A stretch of DNA of 64,000 nt from Datnioides undecimradiatus (lineage: Eukaryota > Chordata > Actinopteri > Lobotiformes > Datnioididae): positions 8,690,861 through 8,754,860 of the forward strand of contig WARS01000015.1 in NCBI GenBank assembly GCA_008933995.1, in the 5' to 3' direction. Position 1 is the stretch's first letter, and every line of letters begins with the position of its first letter. The notes under the pieces were generated by a model that saw only the letters and a program-made list of their open reading frames with translations, was not told the origin of the DNA and did no database searches. This document shows, piece by piece, positions 24,197 to 35,222 of the stretch. The position numbers and the translations under genes are program-made.

Positions 24197-24385
24197 GCGG
24201 CCATCTCTGCTCGGCCTCGCCATCTGTTCTCCATGCTGCGGAACACGGCGCTCCCTCTGGCTGCAGGCGTTTTCACATGGTGGCAAAAATTGTCAATTGG
24301 AGTAAAAAAAAGAAGAAAAAAAAGAAAAAGGGACAGGACAGAAGTGATTCAAGACGTGGTTTGGATTGCCTTTTGGGACAGTTAA
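24197..24385 (+). other. Candidate terminal exon of the same ORF chain
   Basis: A very strong polypyrimidine tract (TTTTTTTCTCTTCTTTTTTTCCAG) ends at 24196. In the phase left by the previous candidate exon the frame is open for 62 codons to a stop at 24385. It begins AAISARPRHLFSMLRNTALP and later becomes lysine/arginine-rich from an A-rich tract. The first 90 bp are GC-rich for this window. No polyadenylation signal was seen close downstream, and no domain was recognised. Confidence 0.22.
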
Positions 24386-24989
24386 GTCATCCAATGAATC
24401 ACTTTCCTATTTTGTTTTGCAAACCCAGTCTATGTGTGTGTTTGTATGATTCAACATTTTTGTAATGGTTTTCTCCAAATTAGTCTTTTTTTCTGTATCT
24501 ATATATGTGAGCTCATTTCTCCATTGAAAAATATTCAAGGTTTACTCTGAGTCTGAGTCTTAACGTGGGAGGAAAAGAAACAGAGTGCCGATGGTAGTCT
24601 CCCTTCTTGGTGTATTTCACTACCTTTGGATATTTTTAGCATCTCTGAGGGTGCCAGCTGTACGTAGGTTTCCCATAGTAAAGTGGTAAATTCATCCATT
24701 TTACAAGGTGGAAGTGGGAGTAATTTTGTTGTTTGGTTGTGTGTATGTGTTATTACATCCACACTACAAGCTAATTATCCTATTAACACAGCTTGCCACC
24801 TACTAAGGTTAGACATAAAAACCAACAGAACCACGTGGGAAAGTTGCCTGACTCTCTTGCTGAGTGAGGTACAACTTTTTAAAATGAAACCGTAGTTTGT
24901 GAACAATTTTCAAGGTTCATAAAGCAAAGAGATTGAGGTAACTTCAATTACACAGGAGACTAAATCTGTATAATCTCAATTTTACTTTG

Positions 24990-25360
24990 ATCCATCCATC
25001 CATTCTCCACTGCTTATCTGGGTCTGTGAAGCAATGGCAGCAGGCTAAGAAGAGCAGCCTAAATGTCCTTTTCCATGACCTCAAACTCGCCCTGGGCAAT
25101 TCAGTGGTGTGCCCAGGCTGGATGGGATATATAATCTCTCTAGTGTGTTCCGCATCTGCCTCCCAGCAGGATGTGTCAAGAATACCTCCAACATGAAACA
25201 TTCAGGAAGCATCCCGATCAGATCCCCAAACTACCCCCAACCTGCTCCTTTAGCTCCTCACCCTCTGCCTAAGAATGAGCCCTGCAACACTGCACCAAAC
25301 CAACCACCTGTTGATGTTACATATGCTTACGAGCAACACCTTGAGCTGCTCGAACTTTAT
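24990..25360 (-). mobile_element. Decayed LINE 3' end (C-terminal coding end and GGATGG tail)
   Basis: CCATCCATCC at 24992 is the antisense of the GGATGGATGG tail that ends many teleost non-LTR retrotransposons. Upstream on the minus strand are remnants that I remember as the C-terminal 'GHLVRMPPGR...RPRTRWRDYI...LAWERLGIP' coding region: for example RLYIPSSLGTPLNCPGRV (about 25080-25150), and a segment complementary to 'CTCCCAGCAGGATGTGTCAAGAATACC'. Stops and indels break the frame. It is an old, 5'-truncated, inactive copy; the family (RTE/Rex-like) is not fixed. Confidence 0.6.
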
Positions 25361-25964
25361 CACTTAGAGCAGTCACTGTAAAACCAAACCACCATTTCTA
25401 CTTTGAGGGGCTGACACATTTCATCTTCATGAATGGGTCCTTCAGATCAGTGTCTGATGAGGCCAGAGGAACAACATGGTCAGCAAATACATGCATTCCT
25501 CAGGTCAAAAACTGCTAAATGAAACCTCAACTGTAATTATAGTCCAGACCTATAGTCTGAAAAGGTCAAGTGACAAATTGTGGGTATATAAGTTAGTCTG
25601 GAAGCAAGTTTATAAGGGGAGATGCAGGTAAAGGTTGTGTCCACTGTCACTGGTCAGCAAGGAGCTGACAGAAGGAAACATGAATGTATGCATGCATCAT
25701 TGCATCCTTTACATAATTAAGCAAACAGGAAATATTTGTTTTCTAGCTAGCTAGTTTTCTATGTTAGTGCCTAACATTGGACTTTATCTAAGTAAATTCT
25801 TCATTTTGATTGAAAGCCTAACAATAGTGATCTAATCAGTATACCAACAGCAGAGCCACTGGGTAGATCTGATACGGTTGGCTTGACTAAATCTGCACGG
25901 GAGAATAACACCTGGGAATCTGAAGACTTCTTAAGTTTGGTTTCAAAGAGAGGAAGAAAGGAAT

Positions 25965-26112
25965 AATGTGCATACACACACACATACACACAAGTAAGGA
26001 CAGATGCATGAACAAGGACATATCCAGGCATCCATCTATATACACACACACCCTGTGCACACACAGTCACACACAGTCTTGCACAGTTTTACACACACAT
26101 ACACACACACGG
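25965..26112. repeat. Interrupted CA-rich stretch
   Basis: Several CA runs (25973-25992, 26040-26050, 26090-26110) in a C/A-biased region. ORFs on both strands are compositional. Confidence 0.85.
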
Positions 26113-26667
26113 GAGGTCCACTGTGCCTCCCAGAACTCCCATCTGTTGAACCAGCAGTCCAGGTTTGTCTTAATGAGAAATAATGAGCCTTCACTAAATA
26201 ACAACAGCTTGGATGGATTTCACCTCCACTTCAGATTTTATTAGAACGGCCTGGACACTAGTTCATTCTCCAAGTTACAAAATCAATTTGTTTTGGTCGC
26301 GAAATAAGTTTTAATTTCCTTTCATTTCCTTTTTAAGGGTACAAATACATTTTGATGATTAGCGACTGTTGGCACATTTTAACATCTTATTATGACTAAT
26401 CTACAAGACAATCAAACATTAGGTTCTTTGCTTGAGGGCAATGAAAAACTTGTTTTCCATGATGAAGACATAAAAATTCGAAGAAAAATCAGATTCATCA
26501 CAGCAAGTTATGTGCACAAACCTGTATTCAATGATGCTTGGAAGGGAAAGAAAACCTTCCATCAAATGTATACATTTTTCTCTTATAAATCAGTGCAAGT
26601 ATGAACTGGCTAGCCTAGAACAGCTGGCATGGCTGTCAGCAAAAAAACTAACAATGTGGGCATGTGT

Positions 26668-26670
<3 letters not shown>

Positions 26671-26711
<41 letters not shown>
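26671..26711. repeat. (TG)20 microsatellite
   Basis: Uninterrupted TG run of about 40 bp. Confidence 0.97.
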
Positions 26712-26830
26712 TTGTACAAAGAGCACCAGGCATCAAGTCAGGGAATCCAACTGGCCTTGCACCATTTCAAGCTGGAGGAAAGAGCAGAAAAGGTTGTTTG
26801 AGTGTTTGGAAAAAAGATATACACAAAAGC

Positions 26831-26831
<1 letters not shown>

Positions 26832-26866
<35 letters not shown>
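26832..26866. repeat. (AC)17 microsatellite
   Basis: Uninterrupted AC run, only 120 bp from a (TG)20 tract of opposite strand sense, so the two could pair as an inverted repeat. Confidence 0.97.
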
Positions 26867-26870
<4 letters not shown>

Positions 26871-27099
26871 CAGAGAAAGACTGGGCAGAGAAATTCAGGC
26901 AGAGAAAGAAAAGAGGGAATGAGGAAACAAAATGCATCAAAGTACAAGGAAGGCAGACAGGAAGCTGGATTTTGTCAGACCAATGTCTGCCAATCAGACT
27001 GAAATGAAACATGGAGGACAGACAATAAAACACAAAGACATACTGTACATGCAATGTGACATCAAAGTGGACACATCATATGTTTATTTGCACACAGAC

Positions 27100-27159
27100 C
27101 TTGTTGTAGAACTCAAGTAGCTCTTGGTGGTTAAAATCCACAAAGACATTTTCCTGAAC
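27100..27159 (-). CDS. commd10: Internal exon of COMMD10 (COMM domain C-terminal segment)
   Basis: On the minus strand this 60-bp stretch reads VQENVFVDFNHQELLEFYNK in an open frame, exactly 20 codons, phase 0 at both ends. It is bounded by a textbook acceptor (a long CT-rich tract ending CCAG) and a donor AAG|GTCTGT. The pattern V-x-F-x-H-x-E-L-x-x-FYNK matches my memory of the end of the COMM domain in vertebrate COMMD10, where about 12 residues of a final beta strand/helix follow. COMMD10 is a subunit of the Commander (COMMD/CCDC22/CCDC93) complex, which acts with retriever in endosomal cargo recycling and has links to NF-kB control. The other COMMD paralogues end with clearly different sequences. 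No further COMMD10 exon was recognised in the window, so this is a lone exon in large introns. The exon call is strong; the paralogue call is good but from memory. Confidence 0.78.
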
Positions 27160-27240
27160 CTGGAGAGAGAGAGAGAGAGAGACAGAGAGACAGAGAGAGA
27201 GAGAGAGAAGAGAAAGAGTGGAGGGTTAGAGAGGGTCAGA
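27160..27240 (-). promoter_or_regulatory. Splice acceptor and polypyrimidine tract of the COMMD10 exon
   Basis: Read on the minus strand, the bases upstream of the exon are almost pure pyrimidine: an interrupted (CT)n run with TGTCTC interruptions, ending CTCCAG next to the exon. A possible branch point (CTAAC within TCTCTAACCC) lies about 50 bases upstream of the AG. The tract is a (GA)n microsatellite on the plus strand (27162-27209), so a simple repeat is doing, or has replaced, the work of the polypyrimidine tract. Confidence 0.7.
27162..27209. repeat. (GA)n/(CT)n microsatellite, interrupted
   Basis: About 48 bp of GA dinucleotides broken by two CAG interruptions (GACAGAGAGACAGAGAG). It coincides with the minus-strand polypyrimidine tract of the COMMD10 exon. 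Confidence 0.95.
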
Positions 27241-28320
27241 GAGGCTTAAGAGTGAAGGGAACAAATAACCTGACAAATAAGAAAAATAAGCTCAGAGATG
27301 TACGAGATCGAGACCAAGCACAGAATAAAAAAGCAGCAGTAAGAGCACATGCGTAAGAGTCATGACCAAGACCAGTCTTGCGCTTTCTATAAAAACCTTC
27401 ATTAATTATTGCTGCTCTCAGGCCAGAACGTACTATCCTCCAAGTCTTTTCCATCAGAGTGTTTAAAAATACACAGAAGGCAAAGTCGCTGTCCACAAAC
27501 CCGTGGTGGGAAAACCCATCAGTCTTTCTTTCTTCTGTTAGGCTTACTTTTACAATAAGTCTGGCCACATCATATGAAGCCATTAGTAAGTATGTAATAG
27601 TTTCAACACTGACATTATTATATTATCAACACATGCAGTCAGCTCACAAAAACACACAGTGTGACGTTGGAAAATCAGGTGTTGCTTCTGGATTTTTGCA
27701 TCTAACTTTGAGTAGAATGAAAAATAAGTTATAATAAATAATAATGTTTCGTCCATTATTTGTAAGGATTTTAAAAACTATGATTCATGTATGTCCTTTG
27801 TTCCCTCTCTTTTTTCTTCCTTCCTCAAGCTACAGAAGTTAAAAACCTCATATCTGCTGAAATTCTGTTATTTTGTAGTTTCAATATAACAAGATATATG
27901 TATTTCAACAGAGTAGGAAGAGGGCAAGAGAAAAGAGTGATTGATACAAAGTCTGTGAATACAATGTTAAATGCAAACATAAAATAAGCAAATGAATAGC
28001 AACAGCAGTACAATGGATAGACAGGCTTGTATCTTGTCTGTCACTGAGGTTTATCAACACTGCTCCAATATTTTAAAGTTTGTTACAACTGTTTTCAGTT
28101 TCATGGCAAATGCTGTGCCAGTTCTTGAATTTATTGTAAGACCATGTACGCTACGTCATTTTGTGCTTGTTCACATAGCAGCTTATAGGTCGACCTGCAA
28201 CCTTTTGCCTTCTGTCTCTCTCTTTCCTTTTCAAAAAGACTGCAGGATTGAAAAAGAATCAAAGGACACAAGCTTCCGCAGAGAAACATGGGCAACCAAG
28301 GGCAACCACCACTGGACTGC

Positions 28321-28343
28321 TATCATCATCATCATCATCATCA
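28321..28343. repeat. (ATC)n trinucleotide repeat
   Basis: About seven tandem ATC units. Confidence 0.95.
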
Positions 28344-29338
28344 CCCCAGCAGAAACGAAGGCTGAACAATGATCCACCTCTGTGAGTGGGCGTAATGGCG
28401 AGACACTTTATCAACACCCATCATTGAGAAAATAGCTAAAATGTGTGAAATGCTTTCTAGGTAGCGCAGAATGAGGAGGGCAGTCTTGTGGCCAACCAAA
28501 GTGCACTCAGTGCCATCACCGTGAACGTTGATAATAGCACCCAGCTACTGGCACCGACTAGGAGGGCAGGGGGAAAGAAAGACAGAGTGAATGAAAGATG
28601 GACACAAAGAAACAAACTGAAGCTGAAGGACATTAAAACCACACGGGAGTTGTCTGATTGTACACTCGTAACTGAAGCTCTTCTCCCTCCAGTTTGGTGC
28701 TTGGAGACTAAATGGAGCTTTGGGGCTTGAATCTTACTGGTTGGCTGGTTGGGTGCATGGAGGAAGGGAGGCCATGTGTCACAGCATATTAACGACAAAA
28801 AGACATTAATTAGAAGCAACGTTAAAAGTCCATAAAGGAGAGCACAGAGGGAAAATGTTATCTCGTGTCCAAGCCTCCACTCCAAGGCAGCTCCACAACA
28901 CGAGGAGAATGTAGGACAGCCTTGAATTAAGCCGCGGCGGAGGGAGAGCTGCAAGGACAGCCTCTGAACAACAGGTAATAAAACGACTTATTAAAACCGT
29001 TGTTGCCACATGAGATACAATGAAAACAAGACACACATCAAAGTAGCTGTACACGGTGATAAATAATTTTGCAGAGTAAACAAGGTTGCTGTTTGGAAAT
29101 GACTTGAGCTGAAATCAAAATTGGGCATGCAGTTAAATTAGCTGAAAGATGAATACACCCGGTGCTTCCAACAGCACTGATCCAAGTCTCAGTTCACACC
29201 ACTCAGTTTTCTATTGATCTCCACAGTGGAAAACACTATTATAATGAGGAGGAACCAGCCCTGCATAATCAGTTATTTGGCTTGTTGGACTTTGGTGCGC
29301 CTTGGTCACAGAAGCTGGAGAAAGAAAAAAAGGCTTGT

Positions 29339-29370
29339 CAGCTATCTGTGCTATCTGTGCTATCTGTGTT
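29339..29370. repeat. 9-bp tandem repeat, CTATCTGTG x3
   Basis: Three near-perfect head-to-tail copies of GCTATCTGT are seen. Confidence 0.9.
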
Positions 29371-29526
29371 ATTGTCTAACAGAGGTGAGACAGAGGGCAA
29401 CTGAAAATGCAGTTTTGAGTGTGTGAAATATGACGTCGATCAAAACTAAGGTACAATAAAGTGAAGACAACAAACCAGACTGTAACACTTCCTGTCTGTT
29501 GCACTTGGGTTAAGGATGAAGGTGTA

Positions 29527-29528
<2 letters not shown>

Positions 29529-29561
<33 letters not shown>
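29529..29561. repeat. (TG)16 microsatellite
   Basis: Uninterrupted TG run. Confidence 0.97.
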
Positions 29562-29562
<1 letters not shown>

Positions 29563-29828
29563 TTATGTGAAAGTGAGATTGACAGTGGGCTTTGATGAGA
29601 ATTTCCAGGTACTGTTGGCTAGATGTGTGTAAAACTGTTTTTTGTCATGGGAACATGAGCACAAGGGTGTGTGTGTGTGTCTGTCTGTGTGCGTTTAGCC
29701 CATCCCATTGTTCCTCAGGGTTGAGATTTTGCCAGCCAGTAACCCAACAAGGGTCTGACAGATCTAGGCTAACACTAATGGGGATACGATGCATCATCCT
29801 CATCATCACAGCCCTATACTACCAATAG

Positions 29829-29895
29829 ACAGACAGTCAGACAAACAGACAGACACACACACACACGCACACGCACGCACACGCACGCACAAACA

Positions 29896-29932
<37 letters not shown>
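29829..29932. repeat. GACA then interrupted (CA)n compound repeat
   Basis: AGACAGACAGTCAGACAAAC passes into CA repeats with CG steps, then a pure AC run from about 29899 to 29930. Confidence 0.93.
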
Positions 29933-29935
<3 letters not shown>

Positions 29936-30381
29936 TCTCACTTCTTATCTGTCTCAGTGCCAGGATCCTGTGTGTTGGGACACAGAAAACAGGATTAACC
30001 CATGAAGGTAATCATGAATTCACTTGCATCTGGTGTTCCATATGCACGACATGCTCAACCCCATTATTACAATATAGGCTACATACTGAGGGAGAGCCGA
30101 CATATGGAAGAGAATAAGCTCACAAAAGAAAATAACTCTTAAACTAATAAAAGAAATCGAGTCAAACTTATCCTTTGTGCACTGCTGAGAAGTAGATGCT
30201 GAATACGTAGCTCTCGGTATGAGCCTAATAGCTGCGAACTAGGTTGCTTGTGCAATTCCTGAGATGAGCCAACAGGGAGGGAAGAACAGCATTAATGTAA
30301 AGAAGCACTAAATGAATGAAGTCCTCAAACTCACCCTCAGGATAGAACATTGTTAAAAGAAATTTGGGTTTTTTAGTTTAA

Positions 30382-30475
30382 ACATCTATTGGATGGATTG
30401 CCTTGATATTTGGAATAAACATATATTGTGTCTGGAGACTAAGTCATGATAACTCTGGTGTTCACCTGATTCTTT
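30382..30475 (+). repeat. Decayed teleost dispersed repeat ('ATGGATTGCC' family)
   Basis: ATCTATTGGATGGATTGCCT, TGATATTTGGAATAAACAT and GATAACTCTGGTG follow, in order, a repeat that I remember from many fish genomes ('TTGGATGGATTGCCATGAAATTTGGTAC...TAACTTTGGTGATC'). The class is unknown to me. The ends are not visible. Confidence 0.5.
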
Positions 30476-33400
30476 TAATTTTAATATTATATATCTCTTT
30501 TAATATTTTTCTTTGACATATGTAGTTCAGAATAAAATGTCTGGACAGCGGACAGAGAGCTGCAACAGACTCTTTAGGCCACATTTAGACCAACTTGAGT
30601 CCGGTGTGAATGAACATATTATTTAATGATATTATTTAATTTATGATGTCTGTCTGTGCAAAGAAAAAAAAGGCCTATATAGTATGCATGCAGGCAACAA
30701 ATTATTTCTACATCGCAATTTTCATGAAAACAGACACAACACTTGATGCAGTAATAACTTTTTTAGAGTTGGAAAGTCATGTCTGTGAGTATTGCACAGT
30801 TCTGAAGGGTTTAGCCTTCAAATGCATCATGGTTTCATATAATCATGAATCACGTTTCATCATCTCACCATTGCAGCGATGTGTTGTGTGCTATCTTAAT
30901 GCAGGGCTGATTTTGGTCCGAATTCTTTGTCTTGTTCCTCTACAACCTGTCAGATTGGCTTTGTGCTCGTGGGTTTTGTCTCACTGGCCTTTATTGTAAT
31001 GGCATTATCATGTTTACAGATCTCAGAAGTTATCACAGTGATACTAGAAATAGAAAACAACTGCTAAGACCAAAAAAAACCCAAACTCCTTTTTGCACTA
31101 CGGTAAATCAGAATCCATTGAAAATAAATACGGCCACACTGAAAATGTCTGTTCGGCCTAGACCTCAAAGAGCAGCTAATTTAGTGTCACCTAGATGAGC
31201 AACCTGTAACTGCTGCATTCATGTCAAGAGGAGACCAATTTTCTAAACTTAGGCTTAAAGAGGTTTTGTGTTCTTGGGTGAACCAATCAATGAATTCCAG
31301 TTGATAAAAGACCGACACATTCAACAAGCTGAGCTTTCATCCCATCGAGTGGTTACTGGTGTCAGTAATGTCAGTTTATATAAGGAGGTGGTGTACGGCA
31401 TCGAGCAGCTGTATTCTTATACCACAAGGAGTGTGTGAATGTGGCTCGGTGGACGCAAAAAGGCACACTTCATCAATAATTTGCCTCAGTGCAATAAAGA
31501 ATAGTGTGGATTTGAAACACTTGTCAAAGCAGTGATTTTTTTTTTCCTGAGTGCTCCTCAGAAACTGAATTTCTGACTTCTCACTGATAAAAGCAAGGAA
31601 AGGCAGGGTGGGAATAAAGATGACAAGGAAGAGAGATTGATAAAAACAAAGTGGGGAGGGAAGACATAGATATGAGAGAAATGAGCAGCAATGTGAACGC
31701 CAGAGAAGAGGGGAAAGTGAAGAAACACAATGAGTGAAATAATGAAAAAGTGTGATAACCCAAGAGAGCTTTCAATGTAACAAACAACCAAAAGCATCTC
31801 AAACATCAAACTATAAAGAATTCACTGACAGAAGGAATTTGTCTTATATCCAGAAATTTTATGTCAAACCTAATATAACAACAAAGCTGCCTATAAATTC
31901 ACACAGAGAGAAAAAGACAAATGGGACAACACGTTTCATGTGGATGAAACTGTCTGCTGGGTGAAGTAAACTTTAAATGTGCACCGCAAACTCTGTATCC
32001 GACTGACAGAAAGCAAATCAGGCTCAAGTGTTGACAACAAGCGCCAATCAATCTTCTGCAGTGCCGTAGTGAAATGACGTGTACTTGTGAAAGTTTGCAG
32101 GTGTCTTGGAGAAAAACAGAGCAGTCTGTGTAGTGTAGCATGTGTACACAGACAGAACTGTGTAGGTGAGAACTTGAGGATTCAAGCCTGTGATCCCGTT
32201 TTAAGCTCTAACAAAGGCCAGATAGAGTACAGGATACAATAACACGATTAATTTCTATTCAAGTTCTTTTTCATTATTGAAGATCATATTTCTGTTTTCT
32301 TTGGCTCTTTATTGATTTTTTAACCTCTTTTACAGGCTGTAAACTTAATTCTACTTGCTTTTATCTATTGTCTTCGCTGTTTCTTTTATGTACCTCTTGT
32401 ATTTTCTTCATCCTCTAAAGCACAGTGTAATTTCTATTCCAGAAACACAGAAATCGCTTGTTTACTTGCATGAACGCAGTAGATGGTTTTTTTTCATGAG
32501 CTGCTGCTAACTCCCTCCTTTTGTCTGAAGAGGCTGCTTCTCCAGGAGGGATGGGCGCAGGTGTTACTAGCTCAAGATTAAGAAAATGCTGCTTTGGCTA
32601 CAGGTGGTGGAGGACCTGTTGGAGTGACACATCAGTGAGTCTGAAGGCAAATCAGACATCAAAACACGTGACGATATATAATACTGTGACATGTAGTTTT
32701 AAAACTCTAAAAAGAAGTGATGGGCTAAACTTTATTAAGGGAATATTCATATTTCAAAAAAGTCTTCCAAGTATTGATTCAGTCCAGGTTTATTTCTGGA
32801 GTATGCAGCCATGCCAGAAACATCACAGGTGAGAAATGAAACCAGGCCCCTTCAGCACACGACGAGTGTTGTTTCAGCATGCTACCTCAGTACCTACGTG
32901 GAGCTCTTTTAACCTACCACTTGTAAATTTATCCAGTGTTGATGTTACATTCGCAGCAGGTCTTAATTAACAGATTAAAAACATGATGACTAAGAGCAAA
33001 ACCAGATCCATTTCCTATTACTAATTACACAAAGTGTAAAGCACGTTCCTTTTTTAGGCCTAGGAGTATCCCACTTGGCATCAAAAATGGCATAAATGTT
33101 ACAGCACATGCATTGAATCCCACTGATTTTGGCAGTTCAGAGTATTTAAAATTACAACATTTATGCTGCCACAATTATCACTTCTTCCAGGATTTCACAA
33201 AATGCACTGCAGTTCATTCCTGATGGGGTAAAATGCTTCTTTGCTCATTTCAATGTGACACCCGCACAGCATTAAATCAGTATCAAAAGAAAGGGCTACT
33301 GTAATTGTTCCAGCTCAAGTGCTCTGCACAGAGAGGATATGGTATATTATAGGTCCCCTGTGACTTTGCGACATTATATGTCTTCTGTGACTGTGAACTC

Positions 33401-33627
33401 CTTGACAGTTTGTCCAGTTGGAGCTCTCCGTCCGCTGCCTCATCGTTGGCTTTAGCCTGACGGAGAGAAATCTTGACAGTGAAAGACAAAGAGACGGAGA
33501 GAGAGGCGGAGTGCACAGGAGGCTGAGCTGTCAGATTTTGGCAACTCTTTATCCCTCCTATTCTCAACACACACACACGCTCATAACAAATACACCCTTC
33601 CCTTTCCTTGCTGCTTTACTTTAATTT

Positions 33628-33645
33628 ACACACACACACACACAC
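33628..33645. repeat. (AC)9 microsatellite
   Basis: Short pure AC run. Confidence 0.95.
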
Positions 33646-35166
33646 GCTCTTTGTTTTATGGCTGCACCACATATCCTGGCCATTTGTAATCAAAAAATAA
33701 AAATCTACAATCCTTGCTATGTCACTGTCATGTTGCCATGGGTACACACATCATGATGAAAACCTGAAGACTGACTGACTGCACGTCTGTATCTCTATCT
33801 GTTCTACCAACTTGTCTGCATGCTCGACTGTCTCTCTGTCCGTCGGTCAGCTTATCACCACCACAGTATGTGTCATTTCTGTTTGTCAGTTAACTTACAA
33901 TGCTCGCATGTCTGCCAACCTGTCTGCCTGTCCTCCTCTCTGTCTTTGTGCCAGCCTACATTCACAAGGCTTCCTGGCTGTCTGAGCTGCAGTCTGCCAT
34001 CTTGCTGAAGGCTGATCAGCAGGGGTTATTTTATGAGGACATGAGGGTGGTTGTCTGTCACTGGGCTTGCACGCAGGTGACAGCACAAATACAACTCTGG
34101 CACTAAGACACTGGGTAATATTTTCCACAAACAGGTAATTATGTGGAATAAACTGGCGTCTCATTGTCAGTGACATTCATTTGGTCTTTTTTAAAATACA
34201 ACTGAGGTGAAATTGTTTTTCAGAAGTTAACTTTGTTTTTGAGCTAAAGTTCAATCTGCAGCTCTGATGTAAAAAAGAGCAACTTATAGAGACATAAAGC
34301 CAATGCAAGCACACTTGGCTCATAAATAAGAGTGTGTTTGGTGTGATGGAGGACGCATGTGTTTGTGTGTATGCGTTTGTTCAGCTGCATAGCTGTCTGT
34401 CACTAAAAACAGATACTCAGACAAAGTCAGCTGCGCTGTCAAAACAGTCTTTTAATGTCTCAATAAAGATTTTTGTTGTTTGCCTCAGTGCTACAGGTGG
34501 GCTTCCTTCTCTTTTATGTTTTGAGAGTTTCTGTCCATCTGTCTGCCCCTAATCAACACTGCTGAGGTTTGCCTAGTTTGTAGCCACCTGATTCAATGTG
34601 GAGGATGAGAAGGAACACAGATGGAGAATTGGAAACAGGTCAAAGGTTCATTTGAGGAAAATAACGATTACCAAATTGGCGGAAGCATTAGACTTTAATT
34701 TAGTAAAATGAATAGCTTTTTACTCATTATGGCCCTCTAATCAGACTAAATGTAATGTATCATACATCTAATGTGTTCTCTAACTATATTTTACAAACAA
34801 GAGGAGGAGACAATTACAGTACGGTGACTATTGACCCCCAAAACATTCAGAATGACACAGTCTATTAGATCAAGCATTTCTCAAACTTGGGCATACTGCT
34901 GGATACTCCTAGCCTCTTAGCTGACAGGCTATTATGAGTGTGTGTATGTATCCAGCATTTGGAGTGGATTTAGTTTAAACCCTGATTAATTTTCATGTAA
35001 GTGTTCGGTAGTGGGTGTAATTAGACTTCTTTGAAGTGCCTGACACAAAACTGAAGTATTATAACTATTCAGACAAACTTTTTACAGAATTGACAGTTAA
35101 GGCACAGTCTACAGCATATAACAGACAAACACTCATTAATCCTAATTATAATTAATGGTGCGCACA

Positions 35167-35222
35167 CATATATATGTGCGTGTGTGTGTGTGTGTGTGTG
35201 TATATGTATATGTATATATATA
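35167..35222. repeat. (TA)/(GT)/(TATATG) compound repeat
   Basis: ATATATATG, then about 22 bp of GT, then TATATGTATATGTATATATATA. Confidence 0.95.

Larger units (their letters stand above)
27241..29520. other. Putative COMMD10 intron sequence, no further exon recognised
   Basis: On the minus strand this lies upstream of the COMMD10 exon. I searched for the expected preceding segment (the region with the ETVGWQL-type motif) and did not see it. The part at 28740-28960 looks conserved (see findings). A strong minus-strand acceptor-like tract at about 29315-29330 (TTTTTTCTTTCTCCAG) has no plausible donor. Confidence 0.4.

Noticed and set aside
26510-27007. 165-codon plus-strand ORF
   Set aside because: It reads through (TG)20 and (AC)17 as poly-CV and poly-TH; the rest has no recognisable domain.
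29315-29335. Strong minus-strand acceptor (CTTTTTTCTTTCTCCAG) as a preceding COMMD10 exon border
   Set aside because: The sequence after it soon meets a stop in two frames, shows no donor and does not match the expected COMMD10 peptide.
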